Source of the DNA: Psoroptes ovis
Lineage: Eukaryota; Arthropoda; Arachnida; Sarcoptiformes; Psoroptidae
Length of the DNA: 64,000 bases
Direction of reading: 5' to 3'
NCBI GenBank assembly: GCA_002943765.1
Contig: PQWQ01000005.1
Coordinates: forward strand, 2,046,001 to 2,110,000
In this document: positions 23,501 to 32,331 of the stretch, piece by piece
Numbering within the stretch: the first letter of the stretch is position 1
Layout of the letters: each line of letters starts with the position of its first letter
Notes under the pieces: model-generated
Databases searched by the model: none
Seen by the model: the letters and a program-made list of their open reading frames with translations, nothing else
Told to the model about the DNA's origin: nothing
Made by a program: the position numbers and the translations under genes

Positions 23501-24752
23501 CCCAAGTACAAATAAAAGTTTGGATGAATTCTTGAACAGTCATAAAAATCGAAGTAAACGAGCCATCGGCGCCATTATACAAGGGGCTAAATACCTGTTC
23601 GAAAATGCCGATAAGGTAGTTTATGTGGGCCAGATGATTGTGGGTTTTGTATCCAACTGGTTTCAACATAGAAAATACGTCGATATTTTGGGGACGCAGA
23701 AGCAACACAGCAAGCAAATAAAGGTTTTGATGAATAATCAAAATGACTTATTGAAAAAATTCATCGAAAGACTTGATACAATGGACAAAAAGCAACATAA
23801 GAATAACCAAATATTCTCCAACATGCTAGACGTAGTTTACTACGATTCCATGATTTATCCCCAAATGTTGGTGATTAATCAAAACCTGAAAAGATTCTTC
23901 TTACAAGTGAAACATCAAAGAGTACCAGTGGAAATAACCTTGTTATTTCCCGGATTGGTTCGTCCAAGTGAGAATTTCGATCAATGGAATTTTATTGGTT
24001 GCGAATTCTCCACCAATATGAATCTAATATTGGAAATTATTGAACCTGATGTTTACAAGACAATAAAAATATTCAAAGCTTATCCGTTCGTATTATACAA
24101 ACAACAACAAAATCAGATTTGCTCGTACGAATACAAAGGGCCGCAATACATGGCTTTTAATGAGGAAAAAAATTGTACAACAAGCCTCAATATAAATCCT
24201 CATCACCTACGAGAGTCTGAAAGTTTTCTGTTGGATAAACCTGATGTTTGCGATGATCAACCCACAAAAAACTTATGGCAAAGAAAATCATGTGAACAAC
24301 TAAAAGAGCATCAAGGAAAAGAATTTCAAATTCATTTCAATAATGAATTTGTATATCTGTATTGTTACAGTCAAAATCTAACGATAGATAATCAAACGAT
24401 GCCATGTAAAAACCAAATCTATAAAATATCAATCCACAAGGAATTTAGAGTCGGTCACTTCCATCATAAGGCTGACTCGAAGCGTCGTTTTGGAAACCAC
24501 ACAATACAGCATAATGAAAATAGGATTATCAATCATTACCTATTTGATAATTATCCCGGCTACGAAGAAAACAATAAGGAATTAAATTTAATCCTGAAAA
24601 ACATCGATGATGATGCAGAAGTTATGGCTCATCCGAAAGTAAGATGGATTTTTTTTTACAACCATTGGTCTTGGTGCTTTCATCGTATTATTGGTGATCT
24701 TATACGGATTCAAACGATGTTGGCAAAGACGCAAACGAAACAAAATCCGTAA
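20580..24752 (+). CDS. Retroelement polyprotein: gag, aspartic protease, integrase tail, F-type env-like
   Basis: One 1390-codon ORF with a good start context (GCCATGG). Residues ~205-380 resemble the gag of BEL/Pao elements (DUF1759-like, 'FSGKFLEFGEFFESLTSMLD'). Residues ~415-478 hold Cys-rich knuckles (CYFC..C, CIRCLKKGHKMNEC, CICC..HHEFMC). Residues ~620-700 are a retropepsin-like domain with catalytic Asp in DCGAN rather than D(S/T)G. From ~715 the ORF runs straight into the end of an integrase core and its C-terminal domain (GPYPV), skipping RT, RNase H and the catalytic core without losing frame. From ~890 comes a hydrophobic leader, a dibasic RSKR site (991-994) followed by a hydrophobic segment, and a glycosylated ectodomain like baculovirus-F/errantivirus envelope proteins. 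A 9-T run at 24649-24657 precedes a C-terminus that lacks the expected membrane anchor. A repeated Met/Pro/Thr segment lies at ~147-190. Confidence 0.9.
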   Translation: MAQERKENPLKQKIEELIKARPSVRKRITDVYNVIMGDDIDVQHLIIKKYRMDSAIGNYETKWKTIREYCIRHNLKIEDENYALATEEYKRKLNQIHIFMTALVENIQKIDIDEVRQRSKEIAQTEEYLVKSIESDDDECYTSAEEIMTTPQAMTAPPVMTAPQAMTTPPVMTPSVMTAPQVIITPPEMTARPEIASDAQVQMSNELLLNEIRQTKPFSGKFLEFGEFFESLTSMLDICTLPPQRKIEIIKEKLDEPSTRTIKSLCDNKDYETVKMVLRRKFYNNYEVESRLLDQLESLPRLEDDFDLVGIERLLEELRNAWTLMQKIEISAGGVQKIKKIVLQKLTTYINHQMGDVNEKTLGDMIQVLTTEHMMAQSRNWIRFTEQPSYKEYKSQQKRMSRNFNKSCSTPQQYCYFCRNESHNSADCLSLMAKEPRQSIIYQEDLCIRCLKKGHKMNECRSPRTCICCNKGHHEFMCRKYKIQSNVSPQERRATPVNPKLRFQYRGRTATGIPNQNQQRVKELYHPSTSSLQYRQQTAPKAIATKECHAYKTEMAPKQEEKAENIDWNELVPKDEEGLVGLVNFEVKMLQMPDFKICYAKENIKLNLIPPIKIKAKINDQEVNLIIDCGANISFITPGYVSKLGLKTVTCSNNIVTMGSNVKAIGYCIAKVNCENIEKQIIFFVMNHKQEIIALGRDAMKSFIINLNSEDGITWQVVVKARPNLPNEFKNEDFAAKIQELINTNQAAAKNGKVRSWTTYAQEAIDEYNRTIHTTTKFTPLYLLTGYDPDGLFENEEITEARKTALKNSLVAHDKYKARFDEHRKKFPEDVNEIYVSKGNKLNRKKLDPAYEGPYPVVGIEGQSMIKFKKGAKVEKAHISNVKPKFVNPFNIVNIVFIINVLMMIMGVTGKVYENSTDPVVWEQTEHTVAKDLINSYYVIKVVSPCEIVKKAESLADCRAKYNEMVLKPMMEYCPSTNKSLDEFLNSHKNRSKRAIGAIIQGAKYLFENADKVVYVGQMIVGFVSNWFQHRKYVDILGTQKQHSKQIKVLMNNQNDLLKKFIERLDTMDKKQHKNNQIFSNMLDVVYYDSMIYPQMLVINQNLKRFFLQVKHQRVPVEITLLFPGLVRPSENFDQWNFIGCEFSTNMNLILEIIEPDVYKTIKIFKAYPFVLYKQQQNQICSYEYKGPQYMAFNEEKNCTTSLNINPHHLRESESFLLDKPDVCDDQPTKNLWQRKSCEQLKEHQGKEFQIHFNNEFVYLYCYSQNLTIDNQTMPCKNQIYKISIHKEFRVGHFHHKADSKRRFGNHTIQHNENRIINHYLFDNYPGYEENNKELNLILKNIDDDAEVMAHPKVRWIFFYNHWSWCFHRIIGDLIRIQTMLAKTQTKQNP

Positions 24753-24866
24753 ACAAAATATGGAGCTTCAACGTATTGAAGCTGAAGTTATCCACGAAAT
24801 GAATAAACGAATCATGGCCTGAATGCTGATACGAATCTCCTAACGCCCTCCAACCAAAGATCTTTA

Positions 24867-24876
24867 GGGAGGGAGA
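24867..24876 (+). other. Polypurine tract
   Basis: An uninterrupted purine run (AGGGAGGGAGA type) directly against the first TG of the 3' LTR. This is the expected place for the plus-strand primer. Confidence 0.8.
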
Positions 24877-25194
24877 TGTCATGCATGAACATATTGATAC
24901 AACGGAAAATGTCATGCATTGAAAGATGATTAAAATTTTTGACAAACACTTTCGTATTGACAAGATTCATCAGCATTCCAGAAATCATCATCGTTAATGA
25001 TGATGATTGATACACAAATCCAAATATTCAAAAAATGTCCGACCAAAAGAACTAATTAATCCCACCCCTACCAATCCCTAAAATTTTAATATATAAATTC
25101 AAACAAATCTGAAATAAAGAGGTTCATGATTGTTCATTATTGTTCATGTCAATTGAAATAAAATAATTGCTGCTAAAAAATTATTATTTTTATA
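24877..25194 (+). repeat. 3' LTR
   Basis: Second copy of the 318-nt terminal repeat, differing from the 5' copy by one A/T change near position 25174. It is followed by TCAATGAG, which repeats the 5' flank (ATCAA TG). Confidence 0.92.
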
Positions 25195-26612
25195 TCAATG
25201 AGATGTTTGTTTTTCAATTGAATTATTCCATTTGCTTTGTACGATTGATATATGTGTGTGTGTGTGTTGGTATGTCTTGGTGCCGAATCAATGCATTCGA
25301 AATTCAGGTTCAGGCTTTTGTATCTGATTCAAATGCATCCATTCTTGACATAACCCATTTATTCGATGCGATTTAATTTGATTTGATTTATTTGATTATC
25401 CGATTGATGGAATTTTTGGTAAAAATTAACATAAAATGATTTGACCAGTTTCTTCCTTATTGCATCAAAACGCCATGACCAATACAGCATGAACAACCAT
25501 GAATTTCTGAAAACCAGTATGAAACGTTTCGATGTTTATGATGGCGTTTTTCGGCAACCATCTGCCAATGATTGACCAGCAGCAGTCATTACAGATAAAT
25601 CACCGTGGAAAATTTGCCACCATCCATTCTCTCACAATCATCATTCGTATTAATGATTTCGCTGGGACGAAATTCATTTTCCGTCATTTTTCGGCCAATT
25701 TTTTTTCCAAAACAAACAATCAAATATCTACGATTTACGAATTTAAACGATAAGATAATGATGGCTACCGATATTTAAAGTTTCTGAACTCAAATCAAAT
25801 AAAATAATGATAATAATAAGAGTAATGATATCACCTTTGGAAAACGAAGATCATAATCGACAATTGTCCATCATTGATGATAATAATATTTGATTTAATA
25901 TTTTCAAATGACTCAAATATTTCATACAAATAATTGAAATGAAATTCAATGAAATCAAACAAATGAATGAATCGACAAAACAAATACCGGAAAATTTTCC
26001 GTTTTTTTTCCTTTGTTTAAAAATAATGCTTGCCGTAGTGTCCAGTAAGTTCATGACGATTGAATCAATGGCGATTGTATTGAAAATCGAATGAAAAATC
26101 GTCAAAAACTTTTCGGACAAAATTCAATTTCATAAAATTTCAAATTTATTTTCAAATGAAAATTTTGACATAAAAGTGTGAAATTTTTTCGTAAATGAAA
26201 ATGAAATTTAATTTTCAATTCAAATATTTTTATTTGATTCATATCAAAATAAAAAAAAATTGTTTACTTTTGATTCATTTAGTATATAATAGTAAAAGGA
26301 AAAATGGAAATTTCAAATCAATTGATTTATCATTTTATCGTTTGTTTGTTTGTTTTGTTTGCGAAAAATGATAATATTTTTTTTTAATGACGATTTTCAA
26401 TTCAGAAAAATTCAATTGATTCAATTCAATTTGAATTCAATTGAATTTAATTTTATTCAACTTTGAATCGAATGAAGATATTGAATGTGGAAGATATTCA
26501 ATTTTTTTTTTAATTTTCAAATTTTGGAATGAAATATCTTCAATTGAATTGTTATTATTTATATATTTTCATTCATTCATTCATTCATTGAATGAAATGA
26601 ATTGCATTCATT
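25195..26612. other. Intergenic, AT-rich, no gene seen
   Basis: Between the retroelement and serpin B. It contains a short (TG)n at about 25252-25267, poly-T/poly-A and ATTC repeats (26570-26590). Open frames are short and without recognisable domains. The right end is the 3' side of serpin B. Confidence 0.6.
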
Positions 26613-26631
26613 TTAAAATGAATGCAATTCA
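26598..26631. repeat. 34-bp perfect palindrome at the serpin B stop codon
   Basis: Two 17-base arms meet with no spacer (TGAATTGCATTCATTTT and its exact complement). The right arm is the last coding codons of serpin B; the left arm is its 3' untranslated sequence. In the transcript it could fold as a hairpin over the stop codon. Confidence 0.85.
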
Positions 26632-27827
26632 CCCAACATCAATAATTGTCCAGTTTGTTTATGACGAATAAAATAATAGAATGGATGATTGAGATTATAG
26701 AATAATGGTGCAGCTGCTGATAAATTTTCATCATTTTCTGGACGTTTTTGTTCATTTTCATTCAATAATAATTTCGATCGATACAATAGACCGGTTAATT
26801 TTAATGATTTATCAGTCATTGAACCAAATTGGGCTGTTTGTTCATCTAATGCATCATTCAAACCGAAATTTTTCAACACTTTAATCAATTGTGTTTCTTC
26901 ATAATCCATATTGATCAATGGTAATTCAATTGTTGAATCTAATCGATATGATAATCGTGCGATCAGTTGTTCTAAATATGTAGCATTCAAGTTCTTTCTA
27001 ATATCAGAAAGATCATCATTTGGATCACGTGGTAACAGTGCATAGAATGCAACCAAATCATTTTCGAATGGTACTTCAATAAGATCAGCTTCAAGATCTT
27101 CTGAATATGTAAAACCGAAACGGCCAAATCTTCTCATAAATGTAACATTATTAAATTGTTTATCATCATTACCAAAGAACACATCAACATGACTATCTTC
27201 TTGATAGAATGGAAATTTCCAATTACCATCGAATGATGTACCATCAGCCAATAATAAACCAGTATCATCACCAGGTTTTTGTAACAACATTTGCGGTATC
27301 ATATTATCAGTTTTATCGGCAAACATTTTATTCAAATCATTCATATCAAGTGATGATAATTCATATGATTTAGCTTGAAAATAATCTTCAAGCAATTTTT
27401 TATATGCATCAGTGAATTCATGTTTACCAACCAAAGCATTTGCCATACGATATTTAACACCTTGTGTTGATCTCAATTGTTCATATTGTTCTTGCAATAA
27501 TTTCGGTAACGATTCTTTATCAAGTGTTTCCAATTTTAATATATGAGCAAATTCATCGGATGTTTTACCATTTGCACCTTGGTATAACATAACCATTGAT
27601 GACATTAAACCGAATGGCGATAACAGGACATTTTTTGGTTCATCAAACAATGCTTTAACTACATCATTAGCATCATCTGGTGGTGATAGATTTATGTGTT
27701 CCAACAAATTAATAGCTAAATCATTTGATGATTTAACCAATGGTTGTAATTCTAATGGTTGTTCGGATGTTTGACCATTGACAATCGTGCCTAATAACAC
27801 GATCAATGATGATAATAAAATGTACAT
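26613..27827 (-). CDS. Serpin B: secreted single-exon serpin
   Basis: A 404-residue serpin with no intron and a clear signal peptide (MYILLSSLIVLLGTIVNG, cut near NGQ). Serpin blocks include NVLLSPFGLMSSMVMLYQGA, the TSFDGNWKFPF strand (where most serpins have Y/N-F-K-G-W), EVPFENDLVAFYALLPRD, and the C-terminal LNHPFYYFIRHKQTGQLLML (379-398). The reactive-centre segment (NENEQKRPENDENLSAAAPL) is acidic and lacks the small-residue hinge of inhibitory serpins, so an inhibitory role is doubtful. It is 1.1 kb from serpin C, same strand, and more typical in length (~400) than its neighbours. Mite serpins include named allergens, but I cannot say that this is one. Confidence 0.92.
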   Translation of the reverse strand: MYILLSSLIVLLGTIVNGQTSEQPLELQPLVKSSNDLAINLLEHINLSPPDDANDVVKALFDEPKNVLLSPFGLMSSMVMLYQGANGKTSDEFAHILKLETLDKESLPKLLQEQYEQLRSTQGVKYRMANALVGKHEFTDAYKKLLEDYFQAKSYELSSLDMNDLNKMFADKTDNMIPQMLLQKPGDDTGLLLADGTSFDGNWKFPFYQEDSHVDVFFGNDDKQFNNVTFMRRFGRFGFTYSEDLEADLIEVPFENDLVAFYALLPRDPNDDLSDIRKNLNATYLEQLIARLSYRLDSTIELPLINMDYEETQLIKVLKNFGLNDALDEQTAQFGSMTDKSLKLTGLLYRSKLLLNENEQKRPENDENLSAAAPLFYNLNHPFYYFIRHKQTGQLLMLGELHSF

Positions 27828-28905
27828 GATTTGAAAATTTATGAATTTCTGAATATATCAAAATCAATAAATGAACAACAAGAATAAAAAAAATTCACGA
27901 AATTCAAAATCAAAACATTATTTTGATCATTCGTTATGTTTATATAATCGGACAACATTCGAAAAATTTTCCATACTTTTGCAGACCATTTACAACCACC
28001 ACCACCTCAACCATCCCCATCAACCATCATCAGTATTATCACCATCCTTTGAACAACAACCACTTGAATCATTCGAAGGAAAATCGAGTAAATAGAGAAC
28101 AACAACAAAAAACAAACAACAACACCTTGACCACCTTTATATCTGCTTTCAATTTGAAATCGCTTTTGTTTTAACATCTTTTCATCATCATCATTTTTAA
28201 TTGATAATTGTTGCCATCGATACTGTTTCTGAAGCTGCTGCTGCTCAAGATGTTGTTGCTCATCTTGCCTTTGATAACCAGAAAAAATCTTTTTCTTTTT
28301 GAAACTTAAAATCTTCAAAACAAACAAAATAAATACATTTTCAATGATAATATGCACTCTTAAAACATCCAATCAACAAAAATCAAGTTGTTGTTTACCT
28401 TGAAATTCAAAAATGGAAGAAATATGAAATCGAAAGATTCAAATCAAATTTATCAATGAACATCGACAACAACAGTATTGAACAAACACCTGGTGTGTGT
28501 GTTCATGCATCTTGAAAGTGGCCATGTTTTGAAGGTGGCCATGTCTTAAAAGTGGCCATCACCATCATCAAAGGTGATGGACATCCGGACACATCTGAAT
28601 ACAGGCACAAACAATTATACTCGAATGATATCACAAATTTGGTGGACTGTGTTTTTATTTATTTAAATTTATTAACTGATTATTTTCCGAAATTTTAAAT
28701 TATTATTGCTGGCACTGTTGTTGTTGGATATTGTTATTGACCAATCATTTTTTTTTTGTTTTGTTTTTTGGTTAAATTGAAATTTAATGGTGGAAATATA
28801 TGAAATTATAATCAACTAATTGTAATTAATTGATTAGATTCGAATCGGAACAAAGAATTTTCTTGATTTAGGCTGTAATCAGTCAATTAATTAATTAATT
28901 GTAAT
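27828..28905. other. Serpin B/C intergenic region
   Basis: Promoter side of serpin B and 3' side of serpin C. Three imperfect ~19-nt units containing AGTGGCCAT or GGTGGCCAT lie at 28511-28560, followed by a short ATC/GAT hairpin-like repeat. Open frames such as 28007-28372 (-) are Gln/low-complexity and unsupported. Confidence 0.6.
28511..28560. repeat. Three imperfect tandem units with GTGGCCAT
   Basis: The string (A/G)(A/G)(A/G)GTGGCCAT recurs three times at a spacing of about 19-20 nt upstream of serpin B. A transcription-factor array is possible; nothing more is visible. Confidence 0.5.
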
Positions 28906-30477
28906 TTAAAAATCATGAATTTCACCAATAAATAACAATTGACCAGTTGGTTGATGTCGTACAAAATATAAGAATGGATGATCAAAACGTAATGTTTTTG
29001 TACTTTGTAATGATGATAATAATGTTAATTGAACATATGATGTTGAACCAGTTTCAGTACCTTGTTCAGTAACAACTAATTTTGATTTATGTAAAACATC
29101 TGTTAATTTTGGTCTCGGTGTTGTTCCAGTTGTTGTTGTTCCGGTTGTTGTGGTCATACCTGAAAGATTTGATCGTTCAGTGAAAACATCTTGTAAGCCC
29201 ATTGATTGTAAAACTTCAGGCAATTCGACTGTTGTTTCTAATTCGAATTTTGGCAAATAGATTGTTGTTTGACCATCTTCAACTTGTTGTTGACCAACTC
29301 GATCAACAATTTCATCAACATATGTTGAATTGATTTGTTGACGAATATATTTCAAAGTGTTGGTACGTTCACGTGGTAAAATACCATAGAATACGATATC
29401 TTCGTTTTTGTATGGGATTTGTACTAAATCAGCATTCCATTCGGGCAATTCAACAGTACCGAATGGACCATCACCATTCAAATATTGAACATTTTTATAT
29501 TCACGGCCATCATGGGAATAGAATGTGTTTTGTTCAGTACGAACTTGATCGAATGGTTTCAACCATTCACCTTTGAAATATACAGCATTAATCAATGATA
29601 ATACTGTTTTTGGTGATGGTGTTTGTTCCAAAACAGTATCAATCAAGCCATTCGTTTTGTTTGAAACATATTGATTAACACGTTGTTGAACTGTTCGAGT
29701 ATCTCGTTGGAAATCAACTGGCATTACTTCACCATCATAATATTGTTCAATTGTTTTACGATAATCATCTCGTACTTGTAAATGTTGATCAACTAACAAC
29801 AAACTACCATAATCGAATCGTTCGGTTGTTCCTGTTGATTGTTGTTGACCAGTAGTTTGTTGTTGACCGGTAGTTTTTTGTTGCCAGGTAGTTTGTTGTT
29901 GTCCAGTTGTTTGTTGTTGACCAGTTTGTTGTTGCCAGGTACTTCCTTGTTGACCAGTAGTTTGTTGTGTTTGTCTAATTTGATCTTGAGTTTGTTTGAC
30001 CAATGTTGCCACTGTTTGATAATCACCATTGTTCATTTCTTGTACACGATCATAATGCAATACACGTTTAAATTGTTCAGCAGTTGAACCTTGTGCACCT
30101 TGATGAATCATTGACAATGCAACAGCAACACTGTATGGCGAGAATACAACATTTTCTGATCGTCTACCAGTTCTTGATGTTTCTGATCCACCACGACCAC
30201 CGCGGCCACCATGTGTTGTTGTTGATGATGATTCTGATCCACTGCTGCCACCAGTACCAGTACCAGTTCCAGTTGTTGTACCACTGTTTATTGTTGATTC
30301 TGTTGTTGATCGATGTTTGGTAATTTCATTCAATAATTGAAAACCAAATTCATTTGATGCTTTTGAAAAGCCTTCAGCTGGATGTGATTTTCGTGTTTGT
30401 TGTTGTTGATGTTGACCAACATGAGCTGCATTGACAGCAGCAATAATTACCAATAAAAATGTGAAAAAAAATTTCAT
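28906..30477 (-). CDS. Serpin C: secreted serpin with inhibitory-type hinge and Gln/Thr repeats
   Basis: A 523-residue single-exon serpin. Signal peptide MKFFFTFLLVIIAAVNAA. Serpin blocks include VVFSPYSVAVALSMIHQGAQ, VLSLINAVYFKGEWLKPFD, IPYKNEDIVFYGILPRERTN, and FDHPFLYFVRHQPTGQLLFI (498-517). It carries two low-complexity insertions: a Thr/Gly/Ser/Arg segment at about residues 58-108 and a Gln/Thr tandem repeat (TTGQQQ, TTWQQK type) at about 173-215. The hinge VTEQGTETGSTS closely fits the inhibitory pattern (E at P17, G at P15, T at P14, then small residues). Counting from it places P1 near a Leu in VQLTLLSS, suggesting a chymotrypsin- or elastase-like target. That last step is inference. 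Confidence 0.92.
   Translation of the reverse strand: MKFFFTFLLVIIAAVNAAHVGQHQQQQTRKSHPAEGFSKASNEFGFQLLNEITKHRSTTESTINSGTTTGTGTGTGGSSGSESSSTTTHGGRGGRGGSETSRTGRRSENVVFSPYSVAVALSMIHQGAQGSTAEQFKRVLHYDRVQEMNNGDYQTVATLVKQTQDQIRQTQQTTGQQGSTWQQQTGQQQTTGQQQTTWQQKTTGQQQTTGQQQSTGTTERFDYGSLLLVDQHLQVRDDYRKTIEQYYDGEVMPVDFQRDTRTVQQRVNQYVSNKTNGLIDTVLEQTPSPKTVLSLINAVYFKGEWLKPFDQVRTEQNTFYSHDGREYKNVQYLNGDGPFGTVELPEWNADLVQIPYKNEDIVFYGILPRERTNTLKYIRQQINSTYVDEIVDRVGQQQVEDGQTTIYLPKFELETTVELPEVLQSMGLQDVFTERSNLSGMTTTTGTTTTGTTPRPKLTDVLHKSKLVVTEQGTETGSTSYVQLTLLSSLQSTKTLRFDHPFLYFVRHQPTGQLLFIGEIHDF
29833..29960 (-). repeat. Gln/Thr-coding tandem repeat inside serpin C
   Basis: Repeats of about 18-21 nt coding QQQTTG or QQTTW units. 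It lies in the variable region after the serpin N-terminal helices and would form a flexible loop. It is likely length-variable between individuals. Confidence 0.75.
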
Positions 30478-32331
30478 TTTTTTCGAATCGCAAATTCAAA
30501 TCAATAACAGTAAAAAACAATAAAATAATTATTGTCACCAATGAAAATGATATAAATACATTCCTTGATTTATATATGCATTCACACACATGTAATGCCA
30601 TGGCCATTGGCGAAAATATGATCAGCAAAAAATTTTTCAAGAAAATCAAAGCTAATTTACCATTTCAATGATCACATTTTTTTTCCAATCAAAAAATGAT
30701 GATGACAAAGCGTAAATTTGTTTTGAATTTGTTAAATTTAAGATTACAAAAATGAAAATATTGAAAATTTCGAGAAATCAAATCAAAATTCGATATTTGA
30801 TTTGAAATTGATATCTAAGAAAAGTAAATGATGAAACAATTGAATCAATCCAAAATTATATCAAATCAATCAATCGAAAAATTTGAATCGCCCCGTCCCT
30901 TTCACCAATCCAGTCGAAAACATTTCGCATACCACAGCATAAAATCTTAACATAAATTGCAATCGATGCATTTTTTTCAAATTTTGCATCATATTAATTC
31001 ATTGAGAAAATTATTTCATCGACGATCATCATCATAATGGTCATATAATGATCATTCGAAAATTTTTCACCCTTTTGATGGAATTATCTTAAATTATCAC
31101 CAATTATTTAGCTTGAAATTGGCTCAAATTATGATGTAAATAAGAAATAATTTCCATAGATCTTTATAATGATCATCATTAGGGAGAAAAAAAAGAGTTA
31201 AAATCAATTGATTCAATCAAGATGATTTGACTAAATTATACTCAATTTGTTTCGAAATCAATTGAATTTCAATTACAATATCAAGTATTTTTATTTTACA
31301 CTCAAAAATTTGTCTATCAACATGAACACATCAATTAATCAAATCAATCATAAACACCATCATCATCATCATCATCGTCATTATCAACAACAATTATTAA
31401 ATCAATTGATTACAAATGAATTGTTGATGAGGCAAAAATACATCTAAACACTTTTAAATTTCTAAATTCAAACACTTTGAACATTATTTATCCTTGAAAT
31501 TTGTGATATGTTTGTTCCTTTGATTATTATCAATACTCGTTATTATTACAATGTTTTCATTTTTTTTTTGGCTTCGCCAAAGACTTAATATGTTCAAAGA
31601 CTTATGCTGTCGATCATGTCTATGTACATTTTTCAAAACAAGTTTTATTATTACTATGGTTGATGTTGTTAAAGCTACTGTCATTAATTTCAAATGGTCA
31701 TCGTAATCATCATTATCATTATAAATGTAATTTTTTCAGCTGAATTATATAACATGAATAATCAATGATTGATTAATCAAACAAATGTAGGAATATGTTC
31801 ATTCGTTTTTTTTTTGTATGCAACAGGTATTTGCATACATCGATTGATTGATTGCCATTTTTTTGTTGTATTTCTTAAACATTCGATGATCTAATGTGGC
31901 CAATGTTTTGCTGGTCAATTTAGTAAGAATATGCATTTGATCATGATAATGAATTGGCATCGGTTGCTAAGCAATTAACAATTTATTCCGATTTGTTAAG
32001 GAATTCAAAATTCAATTGGTAATATTTCAATTCAAAGGCAGACATGTTTCAAGTTTGAAGATGATTCAATGGACATCGAATGAAGAGAGTAATTCATAGA
32101 CCAATTAATATTGAATAGACTTACATCATTTACATCACGTATACGAGATATTAATTCTCAGTATTTTTCGATTTGAATTTTTTTGAATTTAATTTATTTC
32201 AGTTAAAAGTAATAAGAAATAGAAAAATGATCGTAATAATGATAATAATAATAATCAAGCAATGATTCATTTCAAAGTAAAAAAATATTTCTTTTTTTTT
32301 GTATGGAATTACAAATTTCAAATTTTGAAAA
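30478..32331. other. Intergenic, AT-rich, no gene seen
   Basis: Between the serpin C start and the NUP107 stop, both minus strand. It holds poly-T, ATC runs (about 31365-31378) and AATC repeats. Short frames are repeat-derived. Confidence 0.6.

Larger units (their letters stand above)
19966..25194 (+). mobile_element. LTR retroelement with env-like region and no reverse transcriptase
   Basis: Two 318-nt direct repeats (19966-20283 and 24877-25194) differ at one visible base. A purine-rich tract (24867-24876) abuts the 3' LTR. Flanking ATCAA at 19961-19965 and 25194-25198 is a likely target-site duplication; the last LTR base is ambiguous by one. The single internal ORF (20580-24752) covers gag, protease, the C-terminal end of integrase and an envelope-like segment. 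Reverse transcriptase, RNase H and the integrase core are absent, so it can only be non-autonomous. LTR identity implies a recent insertion. The sequence after the 5' LTR (agccagcaag) lacks the usual TGG of a primer-binding site. It sits between serpin A and serpins B/C. Confidence 0.93.

Noticed and set aside
27871..28372. Overlapping small frames between serpins B and C
   Set aside because: Low-complexity Gln/His/Asn peptides in promoter-like DNA with no conserved pattern.
29793..30323. Leu-rich plus-strand and Asn/Gln-rich minus-strand frames within serpin C
   Set aside because: Shadows of the Gln/Thr and Gly/Ser repeats of the serpin in other frames.
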